DNA of 64,000 nucleotides from Betaproteobacteria bacterium Ga0077532 (GCA_001464895.1 LNEE01000027.1:62001-126000); one strand, 5' to 3'; shown: positions 54,619 to 63,326, counted from the stretch's first letter. The notes: generated from the letters alone by a model not told the origin. Numbers and translations are program-made.

Positions 54619-55140
54619 GTGTCCAGCATCGGTGCCGAACTGATCGCCCTGCTGCCCCGGTTGCGGCGCTACGCCCTCAAGGTGTCCCGCTCTCCCGAAG
54701 CGGCCGACGATCTCGTCCAGGCCGCTTGCGAACGCGCCCTTCTGGGGGCCGAGAGAGCGGCGGGCGCACCCTTCGACGTGTGGATGTTCTGCATCATGCG
54801 CAACCTGCACATCGATCTGCTGCGTCGCCAGAAGACCAGGGGCGAGACGGTCGATGTGGACGATCAACCCGAGGTCGCCGGCGAAGACGGGCGACTCGTC
54901 ACGGAGTCCAGGCTCATGCTCGACCGGGTCTCCCGGGCAATCGATGCACTCCCCGAGGAATTCCGGGATGTCGTGTTGCTGGTCTGCGTGGAAGAGTTCA
55001 GCTACCGGGAAGCCGCGGAGATTCTCGGGATCCCGATCGGAACAGTCATGAGCCGGCTCGCGCGAGCCCGGCTGCGGCTCGCGGAGGCGACGGGGATGGA
55101 TGGGCAGGACGAAGGCATCATTGCAGGGGCGCGGGCATGA
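54619..55140 (+). CDS. ECF sigma-70 family RNA polymerase sigma factor
   Basis: 173 residues from GTG 54619, preceded by AGGAG 8 bp upstream (54606-54610). Region 2 (LRRYALKVSRSPEAADDLVQAACERAL, FCIMRNLHIDLLRRQK) and region 4 (IDALPEEFRDVVLLVCVEEFSYREAAEILGIPIGTVMSRLARARLRL) are clear. It is a small extracytoplasmic-function sigma that probably recognises its own promoter in the intergenic region with the protease gene. Coupled by ATGA to the anti-sigma gene. Confidence 0.94.
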   Translation: MSSIGAELIALLPRLRRYALKVSRSPEAADDLVQAACERALLGAERAAGAPFDVWMFCIMRNLHIDLLRRQKTRGETVDVDDQPEVAGEDGRLVTESRLMLDRVSRAIDALPEEFRDVVLLVCVEEFSYREAAEILGIPIGTVMSRLARARLRLAEATGMDGQDEGIIAGARA

Positions 55141-55925
55141 GCGACGAGCAGTTCGACGAAGAGACACTGATGGCGTACGCGGACGGGGAACTCGACCCCG
55201 AGCGGGCGGCCGCGATCGAGGCGGCCATGGCTCGCGATCCAGCCGTCGCGAGGACGGTCCGCATGTTCCGCAGCACCTCCGTCGCAGCGCGCGCCGCCGT
55301 GGAGGCCGGGACGCCGCCCGTACCGGATGCGCTGCGGGCCAGCGTCGAACAGGCGATCGCCCGGGCCAGCGAGGCTGCGGCGCGTGCACCTGCCGAGGGC
55401 ATCGCCCCGCCACCGTTCGTGAACGTGCCGTCCCGGTCCGCCGCGAACAACCCGTCGTACGCCATCGCCGCGTCGGTCGCGCTCATCGCCGTCGCCTTGG
55501 GCGCCTATTTCGCAGGCGCCCACCGGAGCGATATGCCATTCCCCCCGGGTCTCGCGGTCGTCACGCCGGCGGAGCACCCCGTGTTCGAAGGCGCCCTGTC
55601 GGTGGCGCCTGCCGGGAGCGCGCGGACGCTGCAGTCCGGCGGTTCGGTCGCGCTCACCGCCACCTTCCGGGACGGCGGCGGTCAGCTCTGCCGCGAGTTC
55701 CGGGTGGAGCGGGAGGGCACGGATGCCGTGGCAGGCGTCGCATGCCGGGCAGACGGAAAGTGGACCGTGGCCTTCGCCGTGACCCAGCCCGTTGGCGGTG
55801 ACACCTTCAGCCCCGCTGCCGGCAACACCCTGGTCGATGCTTTCCTGGCGGAGCGCGGCGCCAGCCCGCCGCTCGAAGGCGAGGACGAAGCCAAAGCGCT
55901 GCGTAGCGCCGATCCGCCGCGCTGA
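55137..55925 (+). CDS. anti-sigma factor, single-pass membrane protein
   Basis: 262 residues from ATG 55137. The cytosolic N-terminal domain (DEETLMAYADGELDPERAAAIEAAMARDPAVA) is the anti-sigma fold without a Cys zinc motif. One TM helix lies at about 108-127 (YAIAASVALIAVALGAYFAG), and a periplasmic C-terminal domain with two cysteines (LCREFRVERE, AGVACRADG) follows. It should bind and inhibit the ECF sigma until an envelope signal is received. Operon overlap supports the pairing. Confidence 0.92.
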   Translation: MSDEQFDEETLMAYADGELDPERAAAIEAAMARDPAVARTVRMFRSTSVAARAAVEAGTPPVPDALRASVEQAIARASEAAARAPAEGIAPPPFVNVPSRSAANNPSYAIAASVALIAVALGAYFAGAHRSDMPFPPGLAVVTPAEHPVFEGALSVAPAGSARTLQSGGSVALTATFRDGGGQLCREFRVEREGTDAVAGVACRADGKWTVAFAVTQPVGGDTFSPAAGNTLVDAFLAERGASPPLEGEDEAKALRSADPPR

Positions 55926-55986
55926 TCGCCCGGATGGGGGTGCGCAGCGTATATTCGGCGCAGCCCAAATCCTGGAGACCTTCGCC

Positions 55987-56907
55987 TTGACCCGCTCGCG
56001 CCCCGGCATCCCCCAATCGTCTGCGGGATGGCCCGCCGCCCTGCTCGCCCTCGCGACGTTCTCCCCTCTCCCGGCGCATGCCCAGACCACATTCAGCGGT
56101 GGCCTGGAAATGCGCAGTGGCGACTATGGCCGCAGCAGCAGCACCGAGGAACTCCGCCTTCCTTTCGCCATCCGCCACGCAACCGGATCCTGGGTGCTTC
56201 GTGCAGGCGCGGACTTCTCGCGCGTCCAGGGAGTGGCCAACGCGATCGAACGGGAAGCCAGGCGTACCGCCGATCCGACGCTGAGCCCCGACGATGACGA
56301 CGACGATGATGACGATGACAACAGCGGCGGGGGTGGTGGCGGTGGTGGTGGACCCGCGATTAGTGCCGCAGACGCCGCCCGCACGGCGACGGGCCTGGGC
56401 GACGGGCAGTTCTCTGCCTTCTACAAGGCGCTTTCGCCCGCCGAGGCAGGCTTCGGTCTGGAGGTGGGTGGCCGCATGAAGGTGCCGCTGTCCTCCGCCG
56501 ACGAATGCTTCATCACCAATGGCGAGATCGACTATTCAGTGGAGGCCCGGGTTTCGCGCCCGGTGGGGCGCGTCGAACCGTCGTTCACGCTCGGATGGAC
56601 GAAACGCGGCGACCCGGTCCGCCGGGATTCCCTCTGCCAGCCCATCGGCAATCGCCGCGTGGACTTCCGCGATCCGTTCTACTTCGGGATCGGCGTCGGG
56701 GCCGACCTCTCGGCCATGACCACGCTGGACATCGACTATTTCTACCGGGAAAAGCTCCTGCCCCAAAGCGCGCCGTTGAGCCTGCTTCGCGCGACGGTGC
56801 AGTTCCGGCTGTCCGACCTGATGCGACTCGGCGTGTACGGCGCCACGGGGTTCACGGACGCCTCGCCGGACTGGATCCTCGGCACGAGCGTCGGCGTCCG
56901 GTTCTGA
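55987..56907 (+). CDS. outer-membrane beta-barrel-like protein with poly-Asp/poly-Gly linker, TTG start
   Basis: 306 residues from TTG 55987, with GGAG 9 bp upstream (55974-55977). A signal peptide (GWPAALLALATFSPLPAHAQ) is followed by alternating strand-like segments such as FSGGLEMRSGDYGR. At about residues 102-120 a run of ten Asp and nine Gly codons occurs (D10, then NS, then G9), a low-complexity linker. The second half (SVEARVSRPVGRVEPSFTLGW, FGIGVGADLSAMTTLDIDYFYREKLL) has beta-barrel character and the protein ends in Phe (VGVRF), the usual outer-membrane signature. Function unknown; probably part of the regulon of the ECF pair upstream. Confidence 0.78.
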   Translation: MTRSRPGIPQSSAGWPAALLALATFSPLPAHAQTTFSGGLEMRSGDYGRSSSTEELRLPFAIRHATGSWVLRAGADFSRVQGVANAIEREARRTADPTLSPDDDDDDDDDDNSGGGGGGGGGPAISAADAARTATGLGDGQFSAFYKALSPAEAGFGLEVGGRMKVPLSSADECFITNGEIDYSVEARVSRPVGRVEPSFTLGWTKRGDPVRRDSLCQPIGNRRVDFRDPFYFGIGVGADLSAMTTLDIDYFYREKLLPQSAPLSLLRATVQFRLSDLMRLGVYGATGFTDASPDWILGTSVGVRF

Positions 56908-56954
56908 TGTTGGTGGCGTGGCTGTGGACGCGCGATCCGGCGAGGGAACGGACC

Positions 56955-57532
56955 ACGGGTTTGTAGGAGCGGGCCATGCCGCCGCGGGCCGCAGGCCCGA
57001 GAGGCGGCCATGGGCCCCTCCTACAGCGGCGGTGGACACACCATCAGCCGTGGCCATGGGCGAGCTTGTGTAGGAGCGGCCCATGGCCGCGAAAGCGATC
57101 GTTCCGGGTGAAGCGCGTCCACAGCATCAACCGCTTTCGGGGCCATGGACCCCTCCTACAGAACCTTCGCCCATTGCCACCGCCGGTGGCACGCCACAGG
57201 GGGATATACAAGGGGCCCTCCCCTTGTTGGTACTCCACGCGGCCATGCCGCCGCGGGCCGTCAGGCCCGAGAGGCGGCCATGGGCCTCTCCTACAGCCGC
57301 GGTGGACACACCATCAGCCGTGGCCATGGGCGAGCTTGTGTAGGAACGGCCCATGGCCGCGAAAGCGATCGTTCCGGGTGAAGCGCGTCCACAGCATCAA
57401 CCGCTTTCGGGGCCATGGGCCCCTCCTACAGAACCTTCGCCCATTGCCACCGCCGGTGGCACGCCACAGGGGGATATACAAGGGGCCCTCCCCTTGTTGG
57501 TACTCCAGACGGCCATGCCGCCGCGGGCCGTC
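56955..57532. repeat. composite REP repeats with a 270-bp tandem duplication
   Basis: GGTGGACACACCATCAGCCG occurs at 57031 and 57301, and the following about 230 bp are nearly identical between the copies (57031-57300 and 57301-57532). Each copy holds a REP element beginning TGTAGGA (57069 and 57339), a GGGGCCATGG element, and the hairpin CAAGGGG-CCCT-CCCCTTG (57209-57226 and 57479-57496). It fills most of the 680-bp gap between two genes. Confidence 0.92.
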
Positions 57533-57587
57533 GCCACGATCCCCTCTTGCACGGGCTGCGGGCCCTCACACCACGGCCCCGCTCAGA

Positions 57588-58547
57588 TCACGGCACCAGG
57601 AACGTCCTCACCGCGCCCAGCGACATCTCCGGCGCCTCCTCCTGCGGGATGTGACCCACGCCGGGGAAGATCACCAGTTGCGCGTTCTTCATCACCTTCT
57701 GATAGTCAGCGGCGTTCGAAACCGGAATCAGGGCGTCCTTCTCGCCCCACATCAGCAGCGTTGGCGCCGTGATCGACGCGAGCTTCGCAACGGGATCGTG
57801 CTTCACCACCTGCCCCAACCGTTCCAGCAGCGCGGCGCGAACGCCGGGCAGCAGCATGAGGTCGTGGTACCGGGTCACGACGTCATCGGAGAGCTTGTCC
57901 GGGTCTGCGTACGCCGGCACGAGGTTCATGCGAAGGAGCGCCTTGGGCATCACGTAGCGCATCAGCTGCATCGCTGCGGGGACGTCCGGCTTCTGGTCGT
58001 ACTCGAAGCCCGGGCTCGCGAAACCGTCCGGGGCCACGAGCACCAGACGATCGACCCGATCGGGATGCTCCGCCGCGAACCGCCACGCGACGCGGCCGCC
58101 CATCGAGTGTCCGACGATGCTGGCCCGCGCGATGCCGAGACGGTCCATGAGTGCGATGAGCAACTGCATCGCACGCTCGTCGGTGTAGTCGCCGGTGGGA
58201 TCAGGGCCGGTGAGCCCCGCCCCGGTGAGGTCGTAGCGGATCACCCGGAGGTGCTCCGCCAGGGGAGCGGCCCAGGGCTCCCAGGTGTGGAGACTCGCGC
58301 CGAACCCGTGGAGCAGGATCACCGCCGGGGCGTCCTTCGCCCCGCTGTCGCGCACGTGCAGGCGCACGCCTCCCGCTTCGACGAAGTCCGTCGGCGCATT
58401 GGCGTAGCGTGCCTCCAGTTCGGCGCGGTTCTTGTCGGGGGTCCATAGCCACAAACCCAGTGCGCCCAGCGCGACCGAGACCAGACCGGCCCCGATCGCG
58501 AACCTTCGACCGGAAAACTTCAATCGTCGACTCCATGGATATGCCAT
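57588..58547 (-). CDS. membrane-anchored alpha/beta hydrolase
   Basis: 319 residues from ATG 58547. A signal anchor (FAIGAGLVSVALGALGLWLW) precedes an alpha/beta hydrolase fold with VILLHGFGASLHTW, the nucleophile elbow GHSMGGR, MWGEKDALIP for the acid and GVGHIPQEEAPE with the catalytic His. All three catalytic residues are present, unlike the 51-kb gene. Substrate unknown; meta-cleavage-type or haloperoxidase-like hydrolases share this layout. It is followed by the repeats. The YjjJ-type gene lies upstream on the same strand with a 91-bp gap. Confidence 0.9.
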   Translation of the reverse strand: MAYPWSRRLKFSGRRFAIGAGLVSVALGALGLWLWTPDKNRAELEARYANAPTDFVEAGGVRLHVRDSGAKDAPAVILLHGFGASLHTWEPWAAPLAEHLRVIRYDLTGAGLTGPDPTGDYTDERAMQLLIALMDRLGIARASIVGHSMGGRVAWRFAAEHPDRVDRLVLVAPDGFASPGFEYDQKPDVPAAMQLMRYVMPKALLRMNLVPAYADPDKLSDDVVTRYHDLMLLPGVRAALLERLGQVVKHDPVAKLASITAPTLLMWGEKDALIPVSNAADYQKVMKNAQLVIFPGVGHIPQEEAPEMSLGAVRTFLVP

Positions 58548-58638
58548 GCGATTCGACCACAACGGCGGCGGGTGCGCGAGTGCCCGAACGCCACCGGCCC
58601 TCCCGCCTCGCCCTGAGCAAGCCTCCGGATACCGGTGG

Positions 58639-60018
58639 TCAAACCAGCGCAGCGATACTCGAGAGGCGGACGGCATTGCCGGCGCTGATCACCCGGAACG
58701 GTTCGCTGACCCTTCTGTCCTTCGCCGCGCGGGACCAGAAGGCGATTGCGGCGACGCATGCCGTCTCCCAATACGCCCGCACGGACGGCAGGGGCAATGG
58801 CGGGTCGAACGTTCGCCCCGGCACCTCCCCGCCCGCCAGCGGCGCGTAGAGCATCGGCACCATGTCGTAGGTGGGCGCCAGCGCCAGCGCCCCGGCGGGC
58901 CGGAAGCCGAGATTGCCGAGATGCATATCCGTGTTGGCGATGAGACGACCGAACCACCAGAGATGTCGCACCCGTTCGACATCCGCTGCCGACAGCAGAC
59001 CCATCAGAGCCAGACGATCGGCGAGCGCCGGCCAGTCCGTCGACGAGGCACCGAGCAGCGCCGCATTCAGGGTCTCGAGACTGACGAGGCGGGACCGCCC
59101 GTGCAAGCCGTGCCGGTCGAACCGCTCGACCTCGAGGAACGTGCGACCCGCCGCCTGCACGATCCGGCTGGCCGCGCTGGCAACCCCGGGCAGCGTCGCA
59201 GCCGTCTCCAGTGCGAGATGCTCGCAGACGAGCAGATCCGACCAGCGCGTGACGGCCGCCGAACCGTCGGCACCGGAGAACTTCACGATGACGTGGGGCG
59301 TCCCGCTGCCGGGGAGTTCTCGCAGAGCTGTGAACTTCGGGAATTCACCCGCGGCACTCGACCCTGCCACGCCCGTCGCGATCGCCATCTCCGCCAGGGC
59401 GGCGTATCCCACCGCCACGCGATTCGTGCGGAGCGGCGCGGGTGGCGCCATCTTGGCGGCCATCCAGCGCTCCGCCGAAGCATCGCCCACGATCAGGCTG
59501 CCACTCAGGTCGTGTCCGAGGCGGGACAGGACCACGAGCACGTCGTCGTCCGACCAGGCATTCGGATCGGACGGCACGCCCAGGGCATCGTGCTGACTGC
59601 GCGCGAACTGGCGCCCCATGTAGCCCTGCGGCCGCATGTCGTGGAAGGGATACGGCAGCCCGTGCCACCAGCCGTCGCGCGTTGCCTCGGGCACCGGCCA
59701 GCCGGAGGAGGCAAGATCCAGCCATGTCCCCTCGGGATACACGGGGGCGAGCGTTCCCACCTGACTTGCGCGACCATCGGCATCGACTTCGTGCACCGCC
59801 AGACCCGCCAGATCGCCGCGAAGCGGACGCCGGAGGGCATACCGGGCACGACGGGCACGGCCCGCCGCCACCACGTGGCTTCCCACCTCGGCCAGCAGTC
59901 GATGCAGCGTTGCCACGCTCACGCCCACCTGGGTCGCGAGCGTCGCTGCGCCAGACATACCCTCGCGCGCCAGCACGGCGTAGAGTCGATCCCGGGTGGC
60001 TTGATTCTTCGTTCTCAT
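58639..60018 (-). CDS. yjjJ: HipA-family kinase-like protein, YjjJ type
   Basis: 459 residues. A winged HTH at the N-terminus (ATRDRLYAVLAREGMSGAATLATQVGVSVATLHRLLAEV) precedes a HipA kinase domain with the catalytic NTDMHLGNL (D364) and TYDMVPMLY. YjjJ-type proteins are HipA homologues that carry their own DNA-binding domain and act as toxins without a separate HipB. The full catalytic motif suggests an active kinase. Upstream lie two AT-rich direct repeats that look like its operator. It is a stand-alone gene transcribed away from the UPF0280 operon. Confidence 0.9.
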   Translation of the reverse strand: MRTKNQATRDRLYAVLAREGMSGAATLATQVGVSVATLHRLLAEVGSHVVAAGRARRARYALRRPLRGDLAGLAVHEVDADGRASQVGTLAPVYPEGTWLDLASSGWPVPEATRDGWWHGLPYPFHDMRPQGYMGRQFARSQHDALGVPSDPNAWSDDDVLVVLSRLGHDLSGSLIVGDASAERWMAAKMAPPAPLRTNRVAVGYAALAEMAIATGVAGSSAAGEFPKFTALRELPGSGTPHVIVKFSGADGSAAVTRWSDLLVCEHLALETAATLPGVASAASRIVQAAGRTFLEVERFDRHGLHGRSRLVSLETLNAALLGASSTDWPALADRLALMGLLSAADVERVRHLWWFGRLIANTDMHLGNLGFRPAGALALAPTYDMVPMLYAPLAGGEVPGRTFDPPLPLPSVRAYWETACVAAIAFWSRAAKDRRVSEPFRVISAGNAVRLSSIAALV

Positions 60019-60019
60019 G

Positions 60020-60110
60020 GCGATAATGAGAAGATTTTCGAGAACATTTTATCGACGGCCCTCCTAGCAACGCGAGTCCTTTCTTCCGCGATTATGAGAA
60101 GATTTTCTAG
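60020..60110. promoter_or_regulatory. AT-rich direct repeats between yjjJ and UPF0280 genes, candidate operator
   Basis: A 23-bp element with core ATGAGAAGATTTTC occurs at 60020-60042 and 60088-60110, matching at 21 of 23 positions with period 68 bp. The stretch is the most AT-rich in the right third of the window and lies directly upstream of the yjjJ start. Confidence 0.55.
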
Positions 60111-60155
60111 CCTATTCTCTGCCAGATGGACCGGCTCTGGACCGGGCGCGGTTCG

Positions 60156-61058
60156 ATGAGTGCCGCGTCGCCGCCCGGCCCTGCCGGCACCAGTCACCCC
60201 GCCCCCCGCCTCCACCTCCACCAGGGCCCCATCGACCTCGTCATCGAGGCCTTCGCGGACGACGCCACTGCCGTCGACGCCGCCTACGCCGCTGCCCGCG
60301 CGCGTTTCGCCGACATCCTCACCGTCCTCGTCTCGGAACTCCCGCTGCTGCGCACGCCGCTCGGCATCGAACCACCGCCGCTGACCGGCCCCGTCGCCCG
60401 CCGTATGCTCGCCGCCTGCTGGCCGTACCGCGACGTGTTCATCACGCCCATGGCAGCCGTCGCGGGATCGGTCGCCGACGAGGTGCTCGCCGCGATGGTC
60501 ACCGGCGCCGCTCTCCGCCGCGCGTACGTGAACAACGGCGGCGACATCGCCCTGCACCTTGCGCCGGGCGAATCGTTCCGCGTCGGCCTTGCCGGCATCG
60601 AGGACGCAGCCCTGCACGGCACGCTGGACCTCCGCGCGGACGACGCCGCGCGGGGCGTCGCCACCTCGGGCTGGCGTGGGCGATCGATGTCGATGGGCAT
60701 CGCGGATGCCGTGACGGTGGTGGCCGCCAATGCGGCTGCCGCGGACGCCGCAGCCACGCTTGTCGCCAATGCCGTGAACGTGGATCATCGGTCGATCGAA
60801 CGTCGGCCCGCCTGCGACGTCCGCGACGACACCGATCTCGGCGCGTTGCCGGTGACGGTCACTGTCGGGCCGCTGCCCGAAGATGCCGTGCACGAGGCGC
60901 TCGCGCGCGGCGTTGCGAGGGCGCAGGGGATGGTCGATCGCGGCCTGATCCGCGCGGCCTGCCTGCGGCTCGCGGGCGAAGTGCGCGTCGTCGGCGTCGA
61001 GGCCGGCAAGCTCGTTCCGGGTTCGATCGTCCCAGTCAACGGAGAAACGCTCGCATGA
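60156..61058 (+). CDS. UPF0280-family (ApbE-like fold) protein
   Basis: 300 residues from ATG 60156. The sequence contains VSELPLLRTPLG, ITPMAAVAGSVADEVLAAM, RAYVNNGGDIALHL and GIADAVTVVAANAAAADAAATL, which characterise UPF0280 proteins. These are structurally related to ApbE flavin transferases. The NNGGD segment is similar to the ApbE metal/flavin site. The job may be flavin handling for an oxidoreductase; this is inference. It overlaps the next gene by ATGA and starts an operon with the AA_synth gene and a binding protein. Confidence 0.85.
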   Translation: MSAASPPGPAGTSHPAPRLHLHQGPIDLVIEAFADDATAVDAAYAAARARFADILTVLVSELPLLRTPLGIEPPPLTGPVARRMLAACWPYRDVFITPMAAVAGSVADEVLAAMVTGAALRRAYVNNGGDIALHLAPGESFRVGLAGIEDAALHGTLDLRADDAARGVATSGWRGRSMSMGIADAVTVVAANAAAADAAATLVANAVNVDHRSIERRPACDVRDDTDLGALPVTVTVGPLPEDAVHEALARGVARAQGMVDRGLIRAACLRLAGEVRVVGVEAGKLVPGSIVPVNGETLA

Positions 61059-61669
61059 GCACCAGCACCGCTGCACCGTCCGCCCTCGCCGCCGTCGAAG
61101 TCCGCAAGGTCTGCACGATCATCGAAGAGGCCTACCACGACGGCGGGCCGCCCTCCGCCGCGCCGCGCCGCAAGGGCGCCGTCGTCGCGGTGATCCGCAA
61201 TCCGTTCGCGGGCCGCTACGTCGAGACGATCGAACCCTTCATGGAGGCGCTGAAGCCGCTGGGCCTCGAGATGGCGATGCGCCTGCTGGCCGCGCTCGGC
61301 GGAGACCCTAAGCGCATCGAGTCGTACGGCAAGGGTACGATCGTCGGCGTGAACGGCGAGCACGAGCACGGCGCCTTCTGGCACGTGCCGGGCGGATACG
61401 CGATGCGCGAGGCCCTCGGCGGCGCGAAGGCCATCGTGCCTTCGACCACCAAGCTCGCGAGTGCCGGCGCGCGCCTCGACGTGCCGCTCCACCACATCAA
61501 CGCCGCGTACGTCCGCAGCCACTTCGACGCGATGGAGGTCGGCGTGTCAGACGGTCCGCGGCCCGATGAACTCGCTCTGATCCTCGCCATGTGCGACGGC
61601 CCGCGCGTCCACGCCCGCATGGGTGGCCTGAAGGCCGCCGACATCAGCGTCTGGGACGGCCAGCGATGA
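61055..61669 (+). CDS. amino acid synthesis family protein (AA_synth, PF06684-type)
   Basis: 204 residues. Matching family features are VEVRKVCTIIEEAYHDGG, AVIRNPFAGRYVE, GKGTIVGVNGEHEHGAFWHVPGGYAMREALG and STTKLASAGARLDVPLHHINAAYVRSHFD. The name reflects an old proposed role; the enzymatic activity is not established in my knowledge. Often found in clusters with UPF0280 and ABC binding proteins, as here. Both neighbours overlap by ATGA, so the trio is translationally coupled. Confidence 0.87.
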   Translation: MSTSTAAPSALAAVEVRKVCTIIEEAYHDGGPPSAAPRRKGAVVAVIRNPFAGRYVETIEPFMEALKPLGLEMAMRLLAALGGDPKRIESYGKGTIVGVNGEHEHGAFWHVPGGYAMREALGGAKAIVPSTTKLASAGARLDVPLHHINAAYVRSHFDAMEVGVSDGPRPDELALILAMCDGPRVHARMGGLKAADISVWDGQR

Positions 61670-62862
61670 ACATGCGCCGCACCTTCCTTGCGCTGGCACT
61701 CGCCGCGCTCTGCGCCACCGGCACGGCCCAGGCCGACGGCCCCATCCGCATCGGCGAACTCAATTCGTACAAGGCCTTCCCCGCCTTCCTCGAGCCCTAT
61801 CGCAAGGGCTGGACGCTGGCGCTGGAAGAGATCAACGCGGCGGGCGGCGTGAACGGTCGGAAAATCGAAGTCATCTCGCGCGACGACAACGGCAACCCCG
61901 GCGACGCCGTGCGCGTGGCCGAAGAACTGGTGAGCCGCGAACAGGTGTCGATGCTGATGGGCACCTTCGCGAGCAACGTGGGCCTCGCGGTGAGCGACCT
62001 CGCGAAGCAGCGCAAGCTCCCGTTCCTCGCCGCCGAACCGCTCTCGGACAAGCTCACCTGGGAGAACGGCAACCGCTACACGTTCCGGCTGCGCGCCTCG
62101 ACGTACATGCAGACGGCGATGCTGATCCCCGAGGCCGCCGCGATGAAGAAGAAGCGCTGGGCGCTCGTGTATCCGAACTACGAGTACGGGCAGTCGGCGG
62201 CCAACGCCTTCAAGAAGTTGCTGAAGGCCCGCCAGCCCGACGTCGAGTTCGTGCTGGAGCAGGCGCCGCCGCTCGGCAAGCTCGACGCCGGCGCCACCGT
62301 CCAGGCGCTCTCCGCTGCGAAGCCCGACGCCATCTTCAGCGCCCTCTTCGGCCCCGATCTCGCGAAGTTCGTGCGCGAGGGCAACACGCGCGGTCTGTTC
62401 CGCGGTCGCGAGGTCTTCAACCTGCTGGGCGGCGAACCGGAGTACCTCGACCCGTTGAAGGACGAGACGCCCGACGGCTGGTACGTGACGGGCTACCCTT
62501 GGGCCGACATCGCGTCGCCCGAGCACAGGCGCTTCCTTGCGGCCTACCAGAAGCGCTGGAACGACTATCCGCGCCTCGGGTCCGTCGTCGGCTACAGCGC
62601 GATGCAGAGCGTGGCGGCGGCGATGAAGAAGGCCGGCGGCACCGACACCGAGAAGGTCATCGCCGCGATGAAGGGTCTCGCCGTCGAAACACCGTTCGGC
62701 AAGGTCACGTACCGCGCGATCGACCACCAATCGACCATGGGCGCGTACGTCGGCCGGCTCGCGAAGCGCGACGGCAAGGGCGTGATGGTGGACTGGGTGT
62801 ACCGCGACGGGCAGAGCTACCTGCCGCCCGATGACGAGGTGAAGAAGCTGCGCCTGGAGTAG
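61666..62862 (+). CDS. periplasmic binding protein of a branched-chain-amino-acid-type ABC transporter
   Basis: 398 residues from ATG 61666. A signal peptide (RTFLALALAALCATGTAQA) precedes a PBP1/LivJ-type domain (IRIGELNSYKAFPAFLEPYRKGWTLALEEINAAGGVNGRKIEVISRDDNGNPGDAV). Ligands in this family are amino acids, amides, urea and aromatic acids; the exact ligand is unknown. The gene overlaps AA_synth by ATGA. The remaining ABC components are not in this window, so transport is incomplete here. Confidence 0.92.
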   Translation: MNMRRTFLALALAALCATGTAQADGPIRIGELNSYKAFPAFLEPYRKGWTLALEEINAAGGVNGRKIEVISRDDNGNPGDAVRVAEELVSREQVSMLMGTFASNVGLAVSDLAKQRKLPFLAAEPLSDKLTWENGNRYTFRLRASTYMQTAMLIPEAAAMKKKRWALVYPNYEYGQSAANAFKKLLKARQPDVEFVLEQAPPLGKLDAGATVQALSAAKPDAIFSALFGPDLAKFVREGNTRGLFRGREVFNLLGGEPEYLDPLKDETPDGWYVTGYPWADIASPEHRRFLAAYQKRWNDYPRLGSVVGYSAMQSVAAAMKKAGGTDTEKVIAAMKGLAVETPFGKVTYRAIDHQSTMGAYVGRLAKRDGKGVMVDWVYRDGQSYLPPDDEVKKLRLE

Positions 62863-62886
62863 CCGACGCCGGCTCGCCGGGCGCGC

Positions 62887-63186
62887 TCAAGGCGCCTTTC
62901 GGCGGGGCGCTTCGGTCCTGCACCCGGGCGGCGACTCACCCTCGGACTCGCATCCACCGCGCGCATCGGCATCGTCGGCAACTTTCGGTGCGCGGTCCGG
63001 CGCCGGTTCTGCCGCTGGTACCTTCGGGCCGTCGTACGGAACGCCGTACACGGTGGTCGCCATGTCCCGCGCGAGATCGTGATGGGCGTCCCCCATCGCA
63101 AGGGCGCTCCCCGGCGCAAGGAACGCAGGTGACAACAGCGCCGACGCCAACAGCGCGCCGCGCGTGCAAACCGTGATCGTGTTCAT
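62887..63186 (-). CDS. small exported protein, uncharacterised
   Basis: 99 residues from ATG 63186, preceded by a strong AGGAGGGG site. A signal peptide (ALLASALLSPAFLAPGSALA) leaves a mature chain of about 68 residues. It starts with the HHD-containing MGDAHHDLARDMAT, has a Pro/Ala/Asp-rich middle, and has two cysteines (GGCESEGESPPGC) near the end. No family was recognised. Gene reality rests on the ribosome site and the signal peptide. Confidence 0.6.
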   Translation of the reverse strand: MNTITVCTRGALLASALLSPAFLAPGSALAMGDAHHDLARDMATTVYGVPYDGPKVPAAEPAPDRAPKVADDADARGGCESEGESPPGCRTEAPRRKAP

Positions 63187-63326
63187 GACATCCCCTCCTC
63201 GACTACGCGGGGATCGCGACGATGCGGTCCCGAGGAGTAGACCGTGCCTGGGCCGGATCGTCTCGTCTGTGCGCGAACCACCGCAGCATTCGCGCCGGAT
63301 CGCTCGCACCGCAATGCCAGGGGCTG

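Noticed and set aside
52713-55136. Long plus frame running into the anti-sigma gene from the left
   Set aside because: The part before 55137 lies antisense to the S8 protease and other genes and overlaps the sigma gene in a different frame; only the segment from 55137 is coding.
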